A DNA stretch of 64,000 nt from Daphnia pulex (lineage: Eukaryota; Arthropoda; Branchiopoda; Diplostraca; Daphniidae): positions 5,766,001-5,830,000 of the forward strand of contig NC_060027.1 of the NCBI RefSeq assembly GCF_021134715.1, written 5' to 3'. Made by a program: the position numbers and the translations under genes. Under the pieces are notes generated by a model. The model was not told the DNA's origin, did no database searches, and saw only the letters and a program-made list of their open reading frames with translations. How positions within the stretch are numbered: the stretch's first letter is position 1; each line of letters opens with the position of its first letter. Positions 11,522-19,751 of this stretch are shown here, one piece after another.

Positions 11522-12634
11522 ATGCCCAAAAATTCCATTTTTTCTCGACTTTTTTGTGCCTTTCGTTGTCGGGCTAGCCTGAGGGGGCGGCCATTGAACA
11601 CGCCGACCCAACCTCTGGCCCACAGATCGGCCTGGGCTAATCTATTGGGCACTCGTCTCTTCTCTGATTTATTCACGTGCTGTCCTCCCGTAACCGATTC
11701 TCAGTTGCTTATTGTCCCGAGTCAGAAATAACATTTTTTCTTTCTCTCTCAACATTTATAGAGGAGCCGAAAGGTCTCCAAAACATCCAGCAAAATAGGA
11801 AAACGTTCGCAGAGGATCAAGAGGGCGCAGTTGCGCAAAGCGGGGCTGCTACCAGCGTGGGTGGAACCGCCACCACGTCCACCACCAAGGGAGCCGATCC
11901 CGCTCGAGCAGCTACCACCAGGTGCCCTAGTGCCTCAGCTAGCACCGTTTTTGGAAATTGCTAGGAGGCACCTCAACGTGGAAGAACTTGCCGACGCTCT
12001 CCGCCCGAGATTTTGGGGCGACATACGCTACCGGCCAGAAGAGGAACCGGCCCCACAACCGGTTCCACCACCGGCTCAAGATTTACTGCCGGTCGTGATT
12101 GAAGAACCGGAAGCTGATCAGGAGCCGATCCAGGCACCTCCGCCCGACATTCAACAACGCCAAGTACGATATCGCGAGCAGCACGTTGGAAGGGGTCTAC
12201 TTCGCCGAGTAGTCTTCCTTCCAGTGAGACAGGAGGAAGCAGCCGCTGCTGCAGCCCCAAACCAGCAGTCGGAAAGCGAGTCGGAGGAGGAAGCAGCCGC
12301 TGCTGCAGCCCCAAACCAGCAGTCGGAAAGCGAGTCGGAGGAGGAAGCAGCCGCTGCTGCAGCCCCACACCAGCAACAAGGAAGTGAGTCGGAGGAAGAC
12401 GAGATCCAGCTGTGCCACGAAAGCTCGTCAACGGACGACAGCTCGTCAGAAGAGTCAACGGACGAAGACAGGCGCCATTTTGAAAGAGAATTGGAGGCCA
12501 ATCCGGCTCTGAGAAGAGCGTACGAGAGGAGCGAAACAGCAAGGAGAGAGCGAGGCCGTTTCAACACCCGTCCGGGCCACCTCTACACAAGAAGAAATAC
12601 CAGAGGAAGGGAGCAGAGGAACCCAACCAATTAA
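11522..12634 (+). CDS. ORF1 of element B: acidic/basic low-complexity protein, predicted from two exons
   Basis: The function is unknown and no family is recognised. The frame 11762-12634 (290 codons) has no ATG at all. Directly before it is a textbook splice acceptor: a pyrimidine run, then TTTATAG ending at 11761. Upstream, an ATG frame starts at 11522 and reaches a GTAACC donor at 11690. Removing 11690-11761 (72 nt) joins the frames in phase 0 and predicts 346 residues. Exon 2 starts with a basic stretch (KIGKRSQRIKRAQLRKAG), followed by proline-rich sequence. Three 18-residue repeats (EEAAAAAAP, NQQSESES) come next, then a Ser/Asp/Glu-rich stretch and an Arg-rich C-terminus. The charge layout recalls small RNA-binding regulators of complex retroelements, but that is only an analogy. 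Without splicing the upstream frame stops at 11729-11731. Confidence 0.55.
11690..11761 (+). other. Predicted 72-nt intron in ORF1 of element B
   Basis: It starts GTAACC and ends TTTATAG after a pyrimidine-rich tract at 11732-11750. Its length matches the host's short introns in this window (67-94 nt). It contains an in-frame TAA, so removal is needed to join the flanking frames, which then match in phase 0. The donor is weaker than consensus. Confidence 0.55.
12231..12392 (+). repeat. 54-bp coding tandem repeat in ORF1, three copies
   Basis: Units begin at 12231, 12285 and 12339. The first two are nearly identical and the third diverges at its end. Each encodes 18 residues: two or three Glu, a run of Ala, then PNQQSESES. 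The period is a multiple of three, so the frame is kept as copy number changes. Confidence 0.9.
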
Positions 12635-12794
12635 GTAAATCTAATTGTATTCTTGAACATGGCGGCTCCAACCGCTAAATACAATTATTGAATGAATATT
12701 CTCTGCTTATCTGTCCTTCTCTAAAAAAAAAAAAAAAAACCCTCTTACATAAGGATCCCGAGAAATCGGTGCATCCAAACGAAAAAAAAAAACA

Positions 12795-13050
12795 CCTTCT
12801 TCTCTCTATCACGCTCACTGTAGTGGCACGCCGCAAGGGGCGCCACCAAAAAAAAAAAAAAACTCTCTACCCGCTCACGCTCAGTGTAGTGGCACGCCGC
12901 AAGGGGCGCCACCAACAAAAAAAAATATTCTATTTCCTTTCTCGCTCAGTGTAGTGGCACGCCGCAAGGGGCGCCACCAACAAAAAAAAAAACTCTATTT
13001 CCTCTCTCGCTCAGTGTAGTGGAAAGCCGTGAGTGGCGCCACCAACAACA
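12795..13050 (+). repeat. Four ~65-bp tandem units, each with a hairpin and an A-run
   Basis: Units carry the GTGG...CCAC core at 12823, 12889, 12954 and 13019 (spacing 66, 65 and 65). Each has a GC-rich inverted repeat (GTGG-CA-CGCC, a short loop, GGCG-CCAC), then an A-rich run and a C/T-rich stretch ending CGCTCAGTGTA. The fourth unit is changed in both arms (GTGG...GCC and GGC...CCAC) yet can still pair. The array lies between ORF1 and gag. Packaging, translation control or splicing control are all possible roles; none is shown. Confidence 0.85.
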
Positions 13051-13337
13051 AAACAAACCAGTTCGCTTAATTGAGTTGACCAGCCCGGAATTTTTGGAGG
13101 AGCCTGGGTATTACCCTAGCTCCAAATTCAAACCGATTCTTCTTTTTTTCAGATATATCCAAGGGATTTCAAACAAGTGGAAACAAAACGGAACACGTCC
13201 GTTCCACGAACCCCCAAGGAAAATAGGAAAAGGAGGCGGGCAAATCAGTCAATAAGTGTACAAAAAATCAAACTAATTCTCTATTTCATCCATTTATCCC
13301 AGTCAACAGCTCTTGAAGAGCTACACAACCAGGAAGA

Positions 13338-16300
13338 ATGGTTCAGCAACTGAAGGCTTCAAGGTCAGGAACTAAAGGCCACATGACAAGATCAATAGGC
13401 CTGATCAACGGATACGCCAACAAAGTGATGAACCAACAAGAGGCAAACAGTCTAGAGGTCCTAGAAGGAAAATTGAAAGGTCTCTACGAGACTTACGTGA
13501 TCGCATCAAGAGATATTTTGGAGAAATTAAGAGCGAGCAAGGCGACGCAGGAGGAGCTTGATGAGGAGCAGACCATCACGCTCCAAACTCAAGATGAAGT
13601 ACTTGGAGCGAGAGCAATCATCAAGCAGAAGAAACAAGAATGGTTGGATGATGAAAGAGACAGACGACTGTTAACGCTCTTCCAGGCAACAAATCAAGCG
13701 TCCAATCTAGCAGGCAATCAAGCAGCCAATCAAGCAACTAGTCAAGCACAGATGGCGCAAATCATTGCCCAAATCATGGCGGCCATTCCGGCACCTCCTG
13801 CACCAGTAATCAACGTGACGGCAGCGCCAGCTCCAGCTCCAGCCGTACAGTCGACAAGATTGCCGCAGCGACAAATTAAGCATTTCAGAGGGGACGTACT
13901 GGAATGGACCCAATTCTGGGAATCATTTAACGCAGCTGTCCACTCTTCATCTCTATCGAACGTGCAAAAATTCGACTACCTCAAGGAGTATTTGAAAGGT
14001 GAAGCGTATCTCTTAGTTAACAATCTTGAATTAACAGATGCGAATTATCAAGTCGCCATCGACGAATTGAAAAGGATGTACGGGAAGACGGACGTCCTAA
14101 TCGACGCGCACTTTGCGAAACTGGATGCCTTGCAGCCCGTAAAGGACGGGAACGACGTTCCAGCTCTGAGGAGCTTCCAGCTGAATCTCCAATCGCACAT
14201 CAGCGCGTTGGAAACGTTAGGAGTCCCCACAACATCCTTTGGCGGACTCCTCGGATCAAGATTAATCAAATTAATTCCTTCAAGGCTCCAGCTAGAGTGG
14301 GCGAAATCGGCAACGAACAAAACCACAGACATCGAAATGGTCATCAACTTCATTGGAGAACAAATCGATGCAGCCGAGAGGTACAACCGGATCAAAGGAG
14401 TGGAAAAGGAGAAACCATCTCCAGCTCCTAAACAGCCAAAACCGGCAAATCCACCGCCAGCAACGGCATCACAACTGGCAGTAGGAGCCAAGGCAAGCCC
14501 AGCTCCTCAGGTTAAATCCTCCTTAAAAACTAAAAACGTTAAATTTAACCCAAGTTGGATTGTATGTGAAAGGCCCTGCATCTTCTGCAGCGAAATTCAC
14601 TGGCCGACAAAATGCCCAAAGGGACTGGCAGAAAGGAAGAAGATAATTTTTGATCTTAAAAGGTGCGTCAATTGCTTTGGATCAAAGCACGAGCTGAAGG
14701 ATTGCACATCCACCCGGAACTGCAACAAGTGCGGAGGAAGACATCACACCTCTCTCTGCGACAAAGGAGACGTCCGAGTCTCCAACCCAACAACAGCAGC
14801 AAGCATCGTGGCCAGCAGTCCAACTACAACAACTACAGCCTGTGCAAGCACCTTTGGACAATTGATGCTGAAAACGGCAACAGTTATCATCAGCGGCCAG
14901 AACGGTAACGAAACAAGAGCGATTTTATTTGCAGACGACGGGAGTCATCGTTCCTGGGTGTTGAAATCACTCTCATCGCAGCTTAACATGAAGACAGTAG
15001 CGGTGGAAAACATCAGCACAAGAGTGTTTAAGAAAAAGGAACCCAGCAAGCCCGAAATGACGAAAAACGTTGAAATGCAAGTAAGGGGCACCTGGCAAGG
15101 CGCCCCAAAAGTTACATTAATGGCTTTAGAATCAGATCATATTGCAGATACCGGCCCGTACGTAGGAAACGAATTCGCAAGCAGCCTCTGGATCCAAAAC
15201 GAAAAATTGGCCGACGACAGATTCGAGATGGCACACACCGAAGAGCAGCCAATTGGAATTTTAGTCGGAATGGACCAGATGTTCCAAATCATGTCGAATG
15301 AAGCCGCCATACAGAGTCCGTGCGGATTACGCGCGTTTCAAACGAAACTCGGAAGAATGATTGCTGGACCATCACAAGAAACAAAATCGAACACAGGAAC
15401 TCAAGTGATTCAAAATTTAATTTTAACGTCAAGTTATCCGATTCCACAGATTACGTCAACATTCGCAACTAGTAGCCAAAAAAGAAAAATCCTTTCAACT
15501 CAAGCAAACAAAATTCCAATGGAAAAGGAGACTGGAACGGCCAGTCCCCAAAATCCGCCAATAGGAGCGTCATTCTCGGATGCCCCAATCGGATCCAGCG
15601 GAGAAGCAGATAGTAAATGGTTTGAGAAGGAAGAACAAGTTGCTACTAATTTCGACCTTTCCCTTTTTTGGAAAATAGAAAACTTCGCGAACCTTGAAGG
15701 CGCTGATGCAGTGGAGTCGGAGGATCGCTTCGATTTCTTTGACGAAAAAATAACGAGATGGCCAGATGGAAGATACTGTACACCGATCCCTTGGACAACT
15801 GACAAGTGGAGACTTCAGAAAAATCTCCCGTTGGCCACCGGAAGAGTGGAAAGCACAATAACAAGATTGAGAAAAAATCCAGGAGACTTGGTGAATTACC
15901 ACGCAGAAATCCAAAAGCTCATCGACAGCAAATTCGTCGAGGAAGCGAACATGGACTACGAAGAGCTTCACACCTATCTCCCACATCATCCGATCTTCAG
16001 AGGCGACAAATCAACGACGAAAATCAGACCCGTCTTTGATGGAGCAGCAAAAACGAAATTTGGACCAAGTCTGAACGACGTGTTGGAGACCGGACCAAAT
16101 CTCAATCCCGATCTCCTATCAGTGCTATTACGCTTCAGAAAGTACGAGATTGCCTGGATTGCCGACATAGAAAAGGCTTTTCTAAACATCGCCCTGCAGC
16201 CGGAAGACGCTGAAGCAATCAGGTTTTTATGGCCCAGGGATCCAGCAGTGGCTGGATCGCCTCTAATTGCCTACAAGTGGAAGAGAGTGCCCTTTGGCCT

Positions 16301-19300
16301 TAGTTCTAGCCCCTTTCTCCTACGTGTTACAATTAACAAACATTTCAAATCACTAAAGTCTCGTTTTCCAGAAACTATTCAACAGCTGGAAGAAAGTTTG
16401 TACGTTGACGATTACCTCGGCGGAGCAAACAATTTATCAATCGCCAAGAAAAGAGTCGACGAAACGGACGAGATCTTTAGTGACGCCCAACTCAACATGA
16501 GAAGCTGGGCAACCAACAACGAAGACCTAAAACAACACCTGAAGGAGAAAGGACTATCGAATCAAGTCGTAGGCCTACTCTCCCCAGCCTTGGACGGCCA
16601 ACAGAAGGTGTTAGGAATCCGGTGGGACACCGGATCCGATTCGTTCAAATTCGACCCAGCATCCATCATCCAAGCAGTGGAAGAAGTGGGAGCGGAGATC
16701 ACCAAAAGGAAGATACTTAGTATCTCGGCAAGGATTTTCGATCCAATTGGATTTTTATCTCCCACTGTACTTTTATTAAAGATTATTTACCAGAAGCTCT
16801 GGGAAAAGGAGATAGGTTGGGACCAAGCAGCTCCAGCCGATATCCAAAAATCTTGGAAGATAGTGATGACTGGTCTTGCCGATTTCACCGAACTACAAAT
16901 TCCACGATGGATCGGACTATCCGAAAAAGTCACTTCTCACGAAATACACGTCTTCGGAGACGCTTCTGAAGCAGCGTATGGAGCCGTAGCCTACGCCCGA
17001 CTCCAAAAAGGACAAGAAGATCCACTCATCATCCTACTGGCCAGCAAGACGAGAGTTGCACCTCTACCTAAAAAGAAAGTAACTTTACCGCGTTTAGAAT
17101 TGCTGAGCTCACTTTTAGCTGTACGTTTAGGTGAAGTTGTAAAAAACGCGATGCAAGTCCAGTATTGGAGAACTATCTACTGGTCGGACTCCTTAGTTGC
17201 ACTAGGATGGATTAGAGGAGAGCCGAACAAATGGAAACCATTCGTCCGAAACCAAGTGGAGACGATACGAAAATTTTCACAGCCCGAGTGGTGGAGACAC
17301 TGTCCAGGTCTCCAAAATCCGGCCGATCTTGCCTCGCGGGTAGCGCCAGCGCCAACGCTGGTAACCTCAACTCTTTGGTGGAACGGCCCGATTTGGCTCA
17401 AAGGAGAAGAAACGGAATGGCCAGATTCTCCTAACGACCAAATTCCACAAACAATCCAGTCCGAAATGGAATCGGAAGCAAGGAGTACGACGGTCAGCAC
17501 AACAGCAGCCATCGCAATTCCAACAGCCTCCGTCGACTGGAATCTCGACAAAATTTCCACCTGGAATCGACTGTTAAGACGTACAGCCTGGGTCTCACGA
17601 TTCCTCAGCAGGAGTCAAAAGAAGCTCAGACCTCCCGGTCCAGAACGAATGGAGTCGATAAAGGCAATTGGACCAGATGGAAAAGGAAGTGGAAAAGTTA
17701 TCCGGATTACAAGATTATCCAGAGAGGAGCTGGATGAAGCGGAACTAACGATCTACAGACAGCTCCAACGAGAGCGGTATCCTAAGGCGTTTGAATCGCT
17801 ACAGTTAGACAACACAATCCAGCCCAAGGAGAAAATCGCTGCACTTTTTCCAATCTGGGACGCCAGAGACCGTCTCGTTCGAATCCATGGAAGAGTATCA
17901 CTTGCCCTAAGAGACAGAAATATCGATCCCCCAATTTTGCTTCCTGCATCACATATAGTAATCACTTTCTTAATTACAGACAAACACGAGTCACTACTAC
18001 ATGCAGGAGCAAAAGTAACACTATCCGAGTTAAAAGAAAAATTCTGGATAGTCAAGGGACGACAGCAAGTGAAAAAGACTTTGTTTACTTGTGTGGAATG
18101 TAAAAAGCTGACATCACCACCATTCCAGGAATTAGCAGCCCCTCTTCCTTTAAACCGACTCAAACATGCACAATCTTTTCACGTTACAGGAGTCGATTTC
18201 GCTGGACCACTGCTGTACAAACCAGCACAGCGAAGGAAGAAAAGGAAAGCTCCACCAGGCGTCCAGGATCCGACGCCAGCAGACGATCCAACTGAAGAGC
18301 GAATCGAGGAGCCACCCGCTGAAGGAGACGCTCCAAACGAAGCTCTAATCGTAGGCGAAGAGGATTCAATCGAAGAAGATGTCGAAATCCAAGACATTTT
18401 AATAACAACAACTAAAGCTAAGAAAACGAACCATCTTAAAAGTTATGTTTGTCTTTTTACGTGTGCAGTCACTCGAGCGGTTCACTTGGAATTACTACCC
18501 GATATGACGGCACGTTCCTTCTTACTAGCCTTCAGAAAATTCGCAGCTAGACGAGGACCCGTCTCAGTGATGTATTCGGACAACGCGCAAACTTTCCGAT
18601 GTGTTGAACGATTCCTGAGAACTATCCATGCCGATCCAACCATTCAAGATTTCCTCGCGTCCAGAAAAACCCTTTGGATATTTTCCGCCAGCCTAGCGCC
18701 ATGGTGGGGAGGATTCTGGGAACGGATGGTGAGGAGCGTCAAGGATCTGCTGCGACGCTCCAACGGTCGAGCCTGCCTTGACTACATGGAACTTGAAGCG
18801 AGTTTAGCAGAAATCGAGAGCGTAATCAACGCCCGCCCACTCAGCTATATTGGGGAAGGAGCTGACGATCCACTTCCGATAACTCCAAACCAATTTCTAA
18901 ACAACAGACGTTCTACTCGTGCCGATCCGGAGCCAGCCGTTAACTTGCTAGCTCCAACATCGACCAGCATCGTACTACAAGATATGGACAAGAACAGGAG
19001 GGATTATGTCGCTGACATCTGTGCTAGATTTGTCGACGATTATCTACTCCAACTAGACAACTTCCACTCCAAGGGAAAATCCGGAAGGAAGATCCGCCTA
19101 GGAGAAGTCGTCGTTATCCACGACGAAAACTCCAAACGACTCATGTGGTCTACCGGAGTAGTGAAGGAACTGATTCCAAGCCGCGACGGACTCATCCGCT
19201 CTGTCATGCTCAAGGTTCCAAATGGTAATTTAATTAATAGAGCCATTCAATGTCTTCACCCTATAGAGCTGCGAGAAGACCTCGCCGAAGACGTCGAAAT

Positions 19301-19562
19301 TGGAAATCCGGAACCGATCCAGGAGCCGGAAGAGGATCCAAACCCGACTCCGCCAGAACAAGAAATCGATCTCGCTGTCGGAGACGCTACGCCAGCTACC
19401 GAAGAACCGGACGACGTCGTCGAAGATGTCGAGCCGGATGCTACGGGCTCTGGTGGGGAGTGTGTTAGGAATATTCCATTCCAACAGACGACGACGAGAT
19501 CAGGACGCCGCACAACAACACCGGCGCACCTACGCGACTATTGCCTTGGGGGCCCCCGATAG
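13338..19562 (+). CDS. BEL/Pao gag-pol polyprotein of element B, intact
   Basis: A single 2074-codon frame makes the structural and enzymatic proteins of the element. In order: a basic/coiled N-terminus; a Gag domain of the DUF1759 type (around residues 175-345, FRGDVLEWTQFW); Gag zinc knuckles (414-475); an aspartic protease with DDGSH near 532; reverse transcriptase (about 896-1100) with DIEKAF and YVDDYLGGA at 1022; RNase H starting near HVFGDASEA (1204); the integrase zinc region (1550-1596); the integrase core with VDFAGP, YSDNAQ and FWERMV as D, D and E; and a DUF5641-like C-terminus. The ATG at 13338 is preceded by A at -3 and there is no other ATG from 13153 onward. The frame ends inside the 3' LTR. 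There is no internal stop or frameshift, unlike element A. Confidence 0.96.
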   Translation: MVQQLKASRSGTKGHMTRSIGLINGYANKVMNQQEANSLEVLEGKLKGLYETYVIASRDILEKLRASKATQEELDEEQTITLQTQDEVLGARAIIKQKKQEWLDDERDRRLLTLFQATNQASNLAGNQAANQATSQAQMAQIIAQIMAAIPAPPAPVINVTAAPAPAPAVQSTRLPQRQIKHFRGDVLEWTQFWESFNAAVHSSSLSNVQKFDYLKEYLKGEAYLLVNNLELTDANYQVAIDELKRMYGKTDVLIDAHFAKLDALQPVKDGNDVPALRSFQLNLQSHISALETLGVPTTSFGGLLGSRLIKLIPSRLQLEWAKSATNKTTDIEMVINFIGEQIDAAERYNRIKGVEKEKPSPAPKQPKPANPPPATASQLAVGAKASPAPQVKSSLKTKNVKFNPSWIVCERPCIFCSEIHWPTKCPKGLAERKKIIFDLKRCVNCFGSKHELKDCTSTRNCNKCGGRHHTSLCDKGDVRVSNPTTAASIVASSPTTTTTACASTFGQLMLKTATVIISGQNGNETRAILFADDGSHRSWVLKSLSSQLNMKTVAVENISTRVFKKKEPSKPEMTKNVEMQVRGTWQGAPKVTLMALESDHIADTGPYVGNEFASSLWIQNEKLADDRFEMAHTEEQPIGILVGMDQMFQIMSNEAAIQSPCGLRAFQTKLGRMIAGPSQETKSNTGTQVIQNLILTSSYPIPQITSTFATSSQKRKILSTQANKIPMEKETGTASPQNPPIGASFSDAPIGSSGEADSKWFEKEEQVATNFDLSLFWKIENFANLEGADAVESEDRFDFFDEKITRWPDGRYCTPIPWTTDKWRLQKNLPLATGRVESTITRLRKNPGDLVNYHAEIQKLIDSKFVEEANMDYEELHTYLPHHPIFRGDKSTTKIRPVFDGAAKTKFGPSLNDVLETGPNLNPDLLSVLLRFRKYEIAWIADIEKAFLNIALQPEDAEAIRFLWPRDPAVAGSPLIAYKWKRVPFGLSSSPFLLRVTINKHFKSLKSRFPETIQQLEESLYVDDYLGGANNLSIAKKRVDETDEIFSDAQLNMRSWATNNEDLKQHLKEKGLSNQVVGLLSPALDGQQKVLGIRWDTGSDSFKFDPASIIQAVEEVGAEITKRKILSISARIFDPIGFLSPTVLLLKIIYQKLWEKEIGWDQAAPADIQKSWKIVMTGLADFTELQIPRWIGLSEKVTSHEIHVFGDASEAAYGAVAYARLQKGQEDPLIILLASKTRVAPLPKKKVTLPRLELLSSLLAVRLGEVVKNAMQVQYWRTIYWSDSLVALGWIRGEPNKWKPFVRNQVETIRKFSQPEWWRHCPGLQNPADLASRVAPAPTLVTSTLWWNGPIWLKGEETEWPDSPNDQIPQTIQSEMESEARSTTVSTTAAIAIPTASVDWNLDKISTWNRLLRRTAWVSRFLSRSQKKLRPPGPERMESIKAIGPDGKGSGKVIRITRLSREELDEAELTIYRQLQRERYPKAFESLQLDNTIQPKEKIAALFPIWDARDRLVRIHGRVSLALRDRNIDPPILLPASHIVITFLITDKHESLLHAGAKVTLSELKEKFWIVKGRQQVKKTLFTCVECKKLTSPPFQELAAPLPLNRLKHAQSFHVTGVDFAGPLLYKPAQRRKKRKAPPGVQDPTPADDPTEERIEEPPAEGDAPNEALIVGEEDSIEEDVEIQDILITTTKAKKTNHLKSYVCLFTCAVTRAVHLELLPDMTARSFLLAFRKFAARRGPVSVMYSDNAQTFRCVERFLRTIHADPTIQDFLASRKTLWIFSASLAPWWGGFWERMVRSVKDLLRRSNGRACLDYMELEASLAEIESVINARPLSYIGEGADDPLPITPNQFLNNRRSTRADPEPAVNLLAPTSTSIVLQDMDKNRRDYVADICARFVDDYLLQLDNFHSKGKSGRKIRLGEVVVIHDENSKRLMWSTGVVKELIPSRDGLIRSVMLKVPNGNLINRAIQCLHPIELREDLAEDVEIGNPEPIQEPEEDPNPTPPEQEIDLAVGDATPATEEPDDVVEDVEPDATGSGGECVRNIPFQQTTTRSGRRTTTPAHLRDYCLGGPR
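19452..19462 (+). other. Polypurine tract of element B
   Basis: GGTGGGGAGTG directly precedes the 3' LTR. Element A has nearly the same bases before its LTR at 5021. This is the expected site for plus-strand priming, and it is also coding (Pol C-terminus). Confidence 0.7.
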
Positions 19563-19751
19563 GTGGCCCCAAATTCAGTCGTTGTTACCCTACCCCCTAT
19601 TGTTTATTTCCCCCCAATTTACTGTACAATATTCAGTGTGTAGAATATACGTGAGAGAAGAGGACACGGTTTACTGTGTCTAATTTATTCAACTTTGAAA
19701 ACTGTAAGTAAACGGCCCGACACGCCGAACATTCCTTTTACATTTTCTACA
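19463..19751 (+). repeat. 3' LTR of element B
   Basis: This LTR is identical to 11013-11301. The first 100 bp are coding, because the gag-pol stop (TAG at 19560-19562) lies within it. It is followed by ATATA, the right copy of the 5-bp target duplication. Confidence 0.95.
19549..19570 (+). other. Conserved LTR hairpin, copy in the 3' LTR of element B
   Basis: Same 22 bases as at 5093-5114 and 11099-11120: GGGGCC stem, CCCGATAGGT loop, GGCCCC stem. In this copy the gag-pol stop codon TAG (19560-19562) lies in the loop. Confidence 0.65.

Larger units (their letters stand above)
11013..19751 (+). mobile_element. BEL/Pao LTR retrotransposon B, full length and apparently young
   Basis: Both LTRs are 289 bp (11013-11301 and 19463-19751) and I found no difference between them. 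They begin TGTTAGGAAT, end TTTTCTACA, and are flanked by the 5-bp duplication ATATA on both sides. A tRNA-type primer site abuts the 5' LTR and a G-rich purine tract abuts the 3' LTR. The 8.74-kb element carries a 2-kb leader with its own reading frame and tandem repeats, then a single gag-pol frame without stops. It sits inside the YqaJ gene of an older DNA transposon. Identical LTRs and an intact frame indicate a recent insertion that may still be competent. No envelope-like gene is present. Confidence 0.95.

Noticed and set aside
11512..11731. ORF 11522-11731 as a stand-alone 69-residue protein
   Set aside because: More economical as exon 1 of ORF1, because a donor inside it joins the large downstream frame in phase 0. 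A stand-alone peptide cannot be excluded.
12795..13050. CRISPR-like array
   Set aside because: The repeats are adjacent units inside a eukaryotic retrotransposon, with conserved spacer-like parts and no cas genes. It is a tandem repeat.
11013..19751. An envelope gene that would make element B retrovirus-like
   Set aside because: Nothing lies between the integrase/DUF5641 end and the LTR; the frame stops within the LTR.
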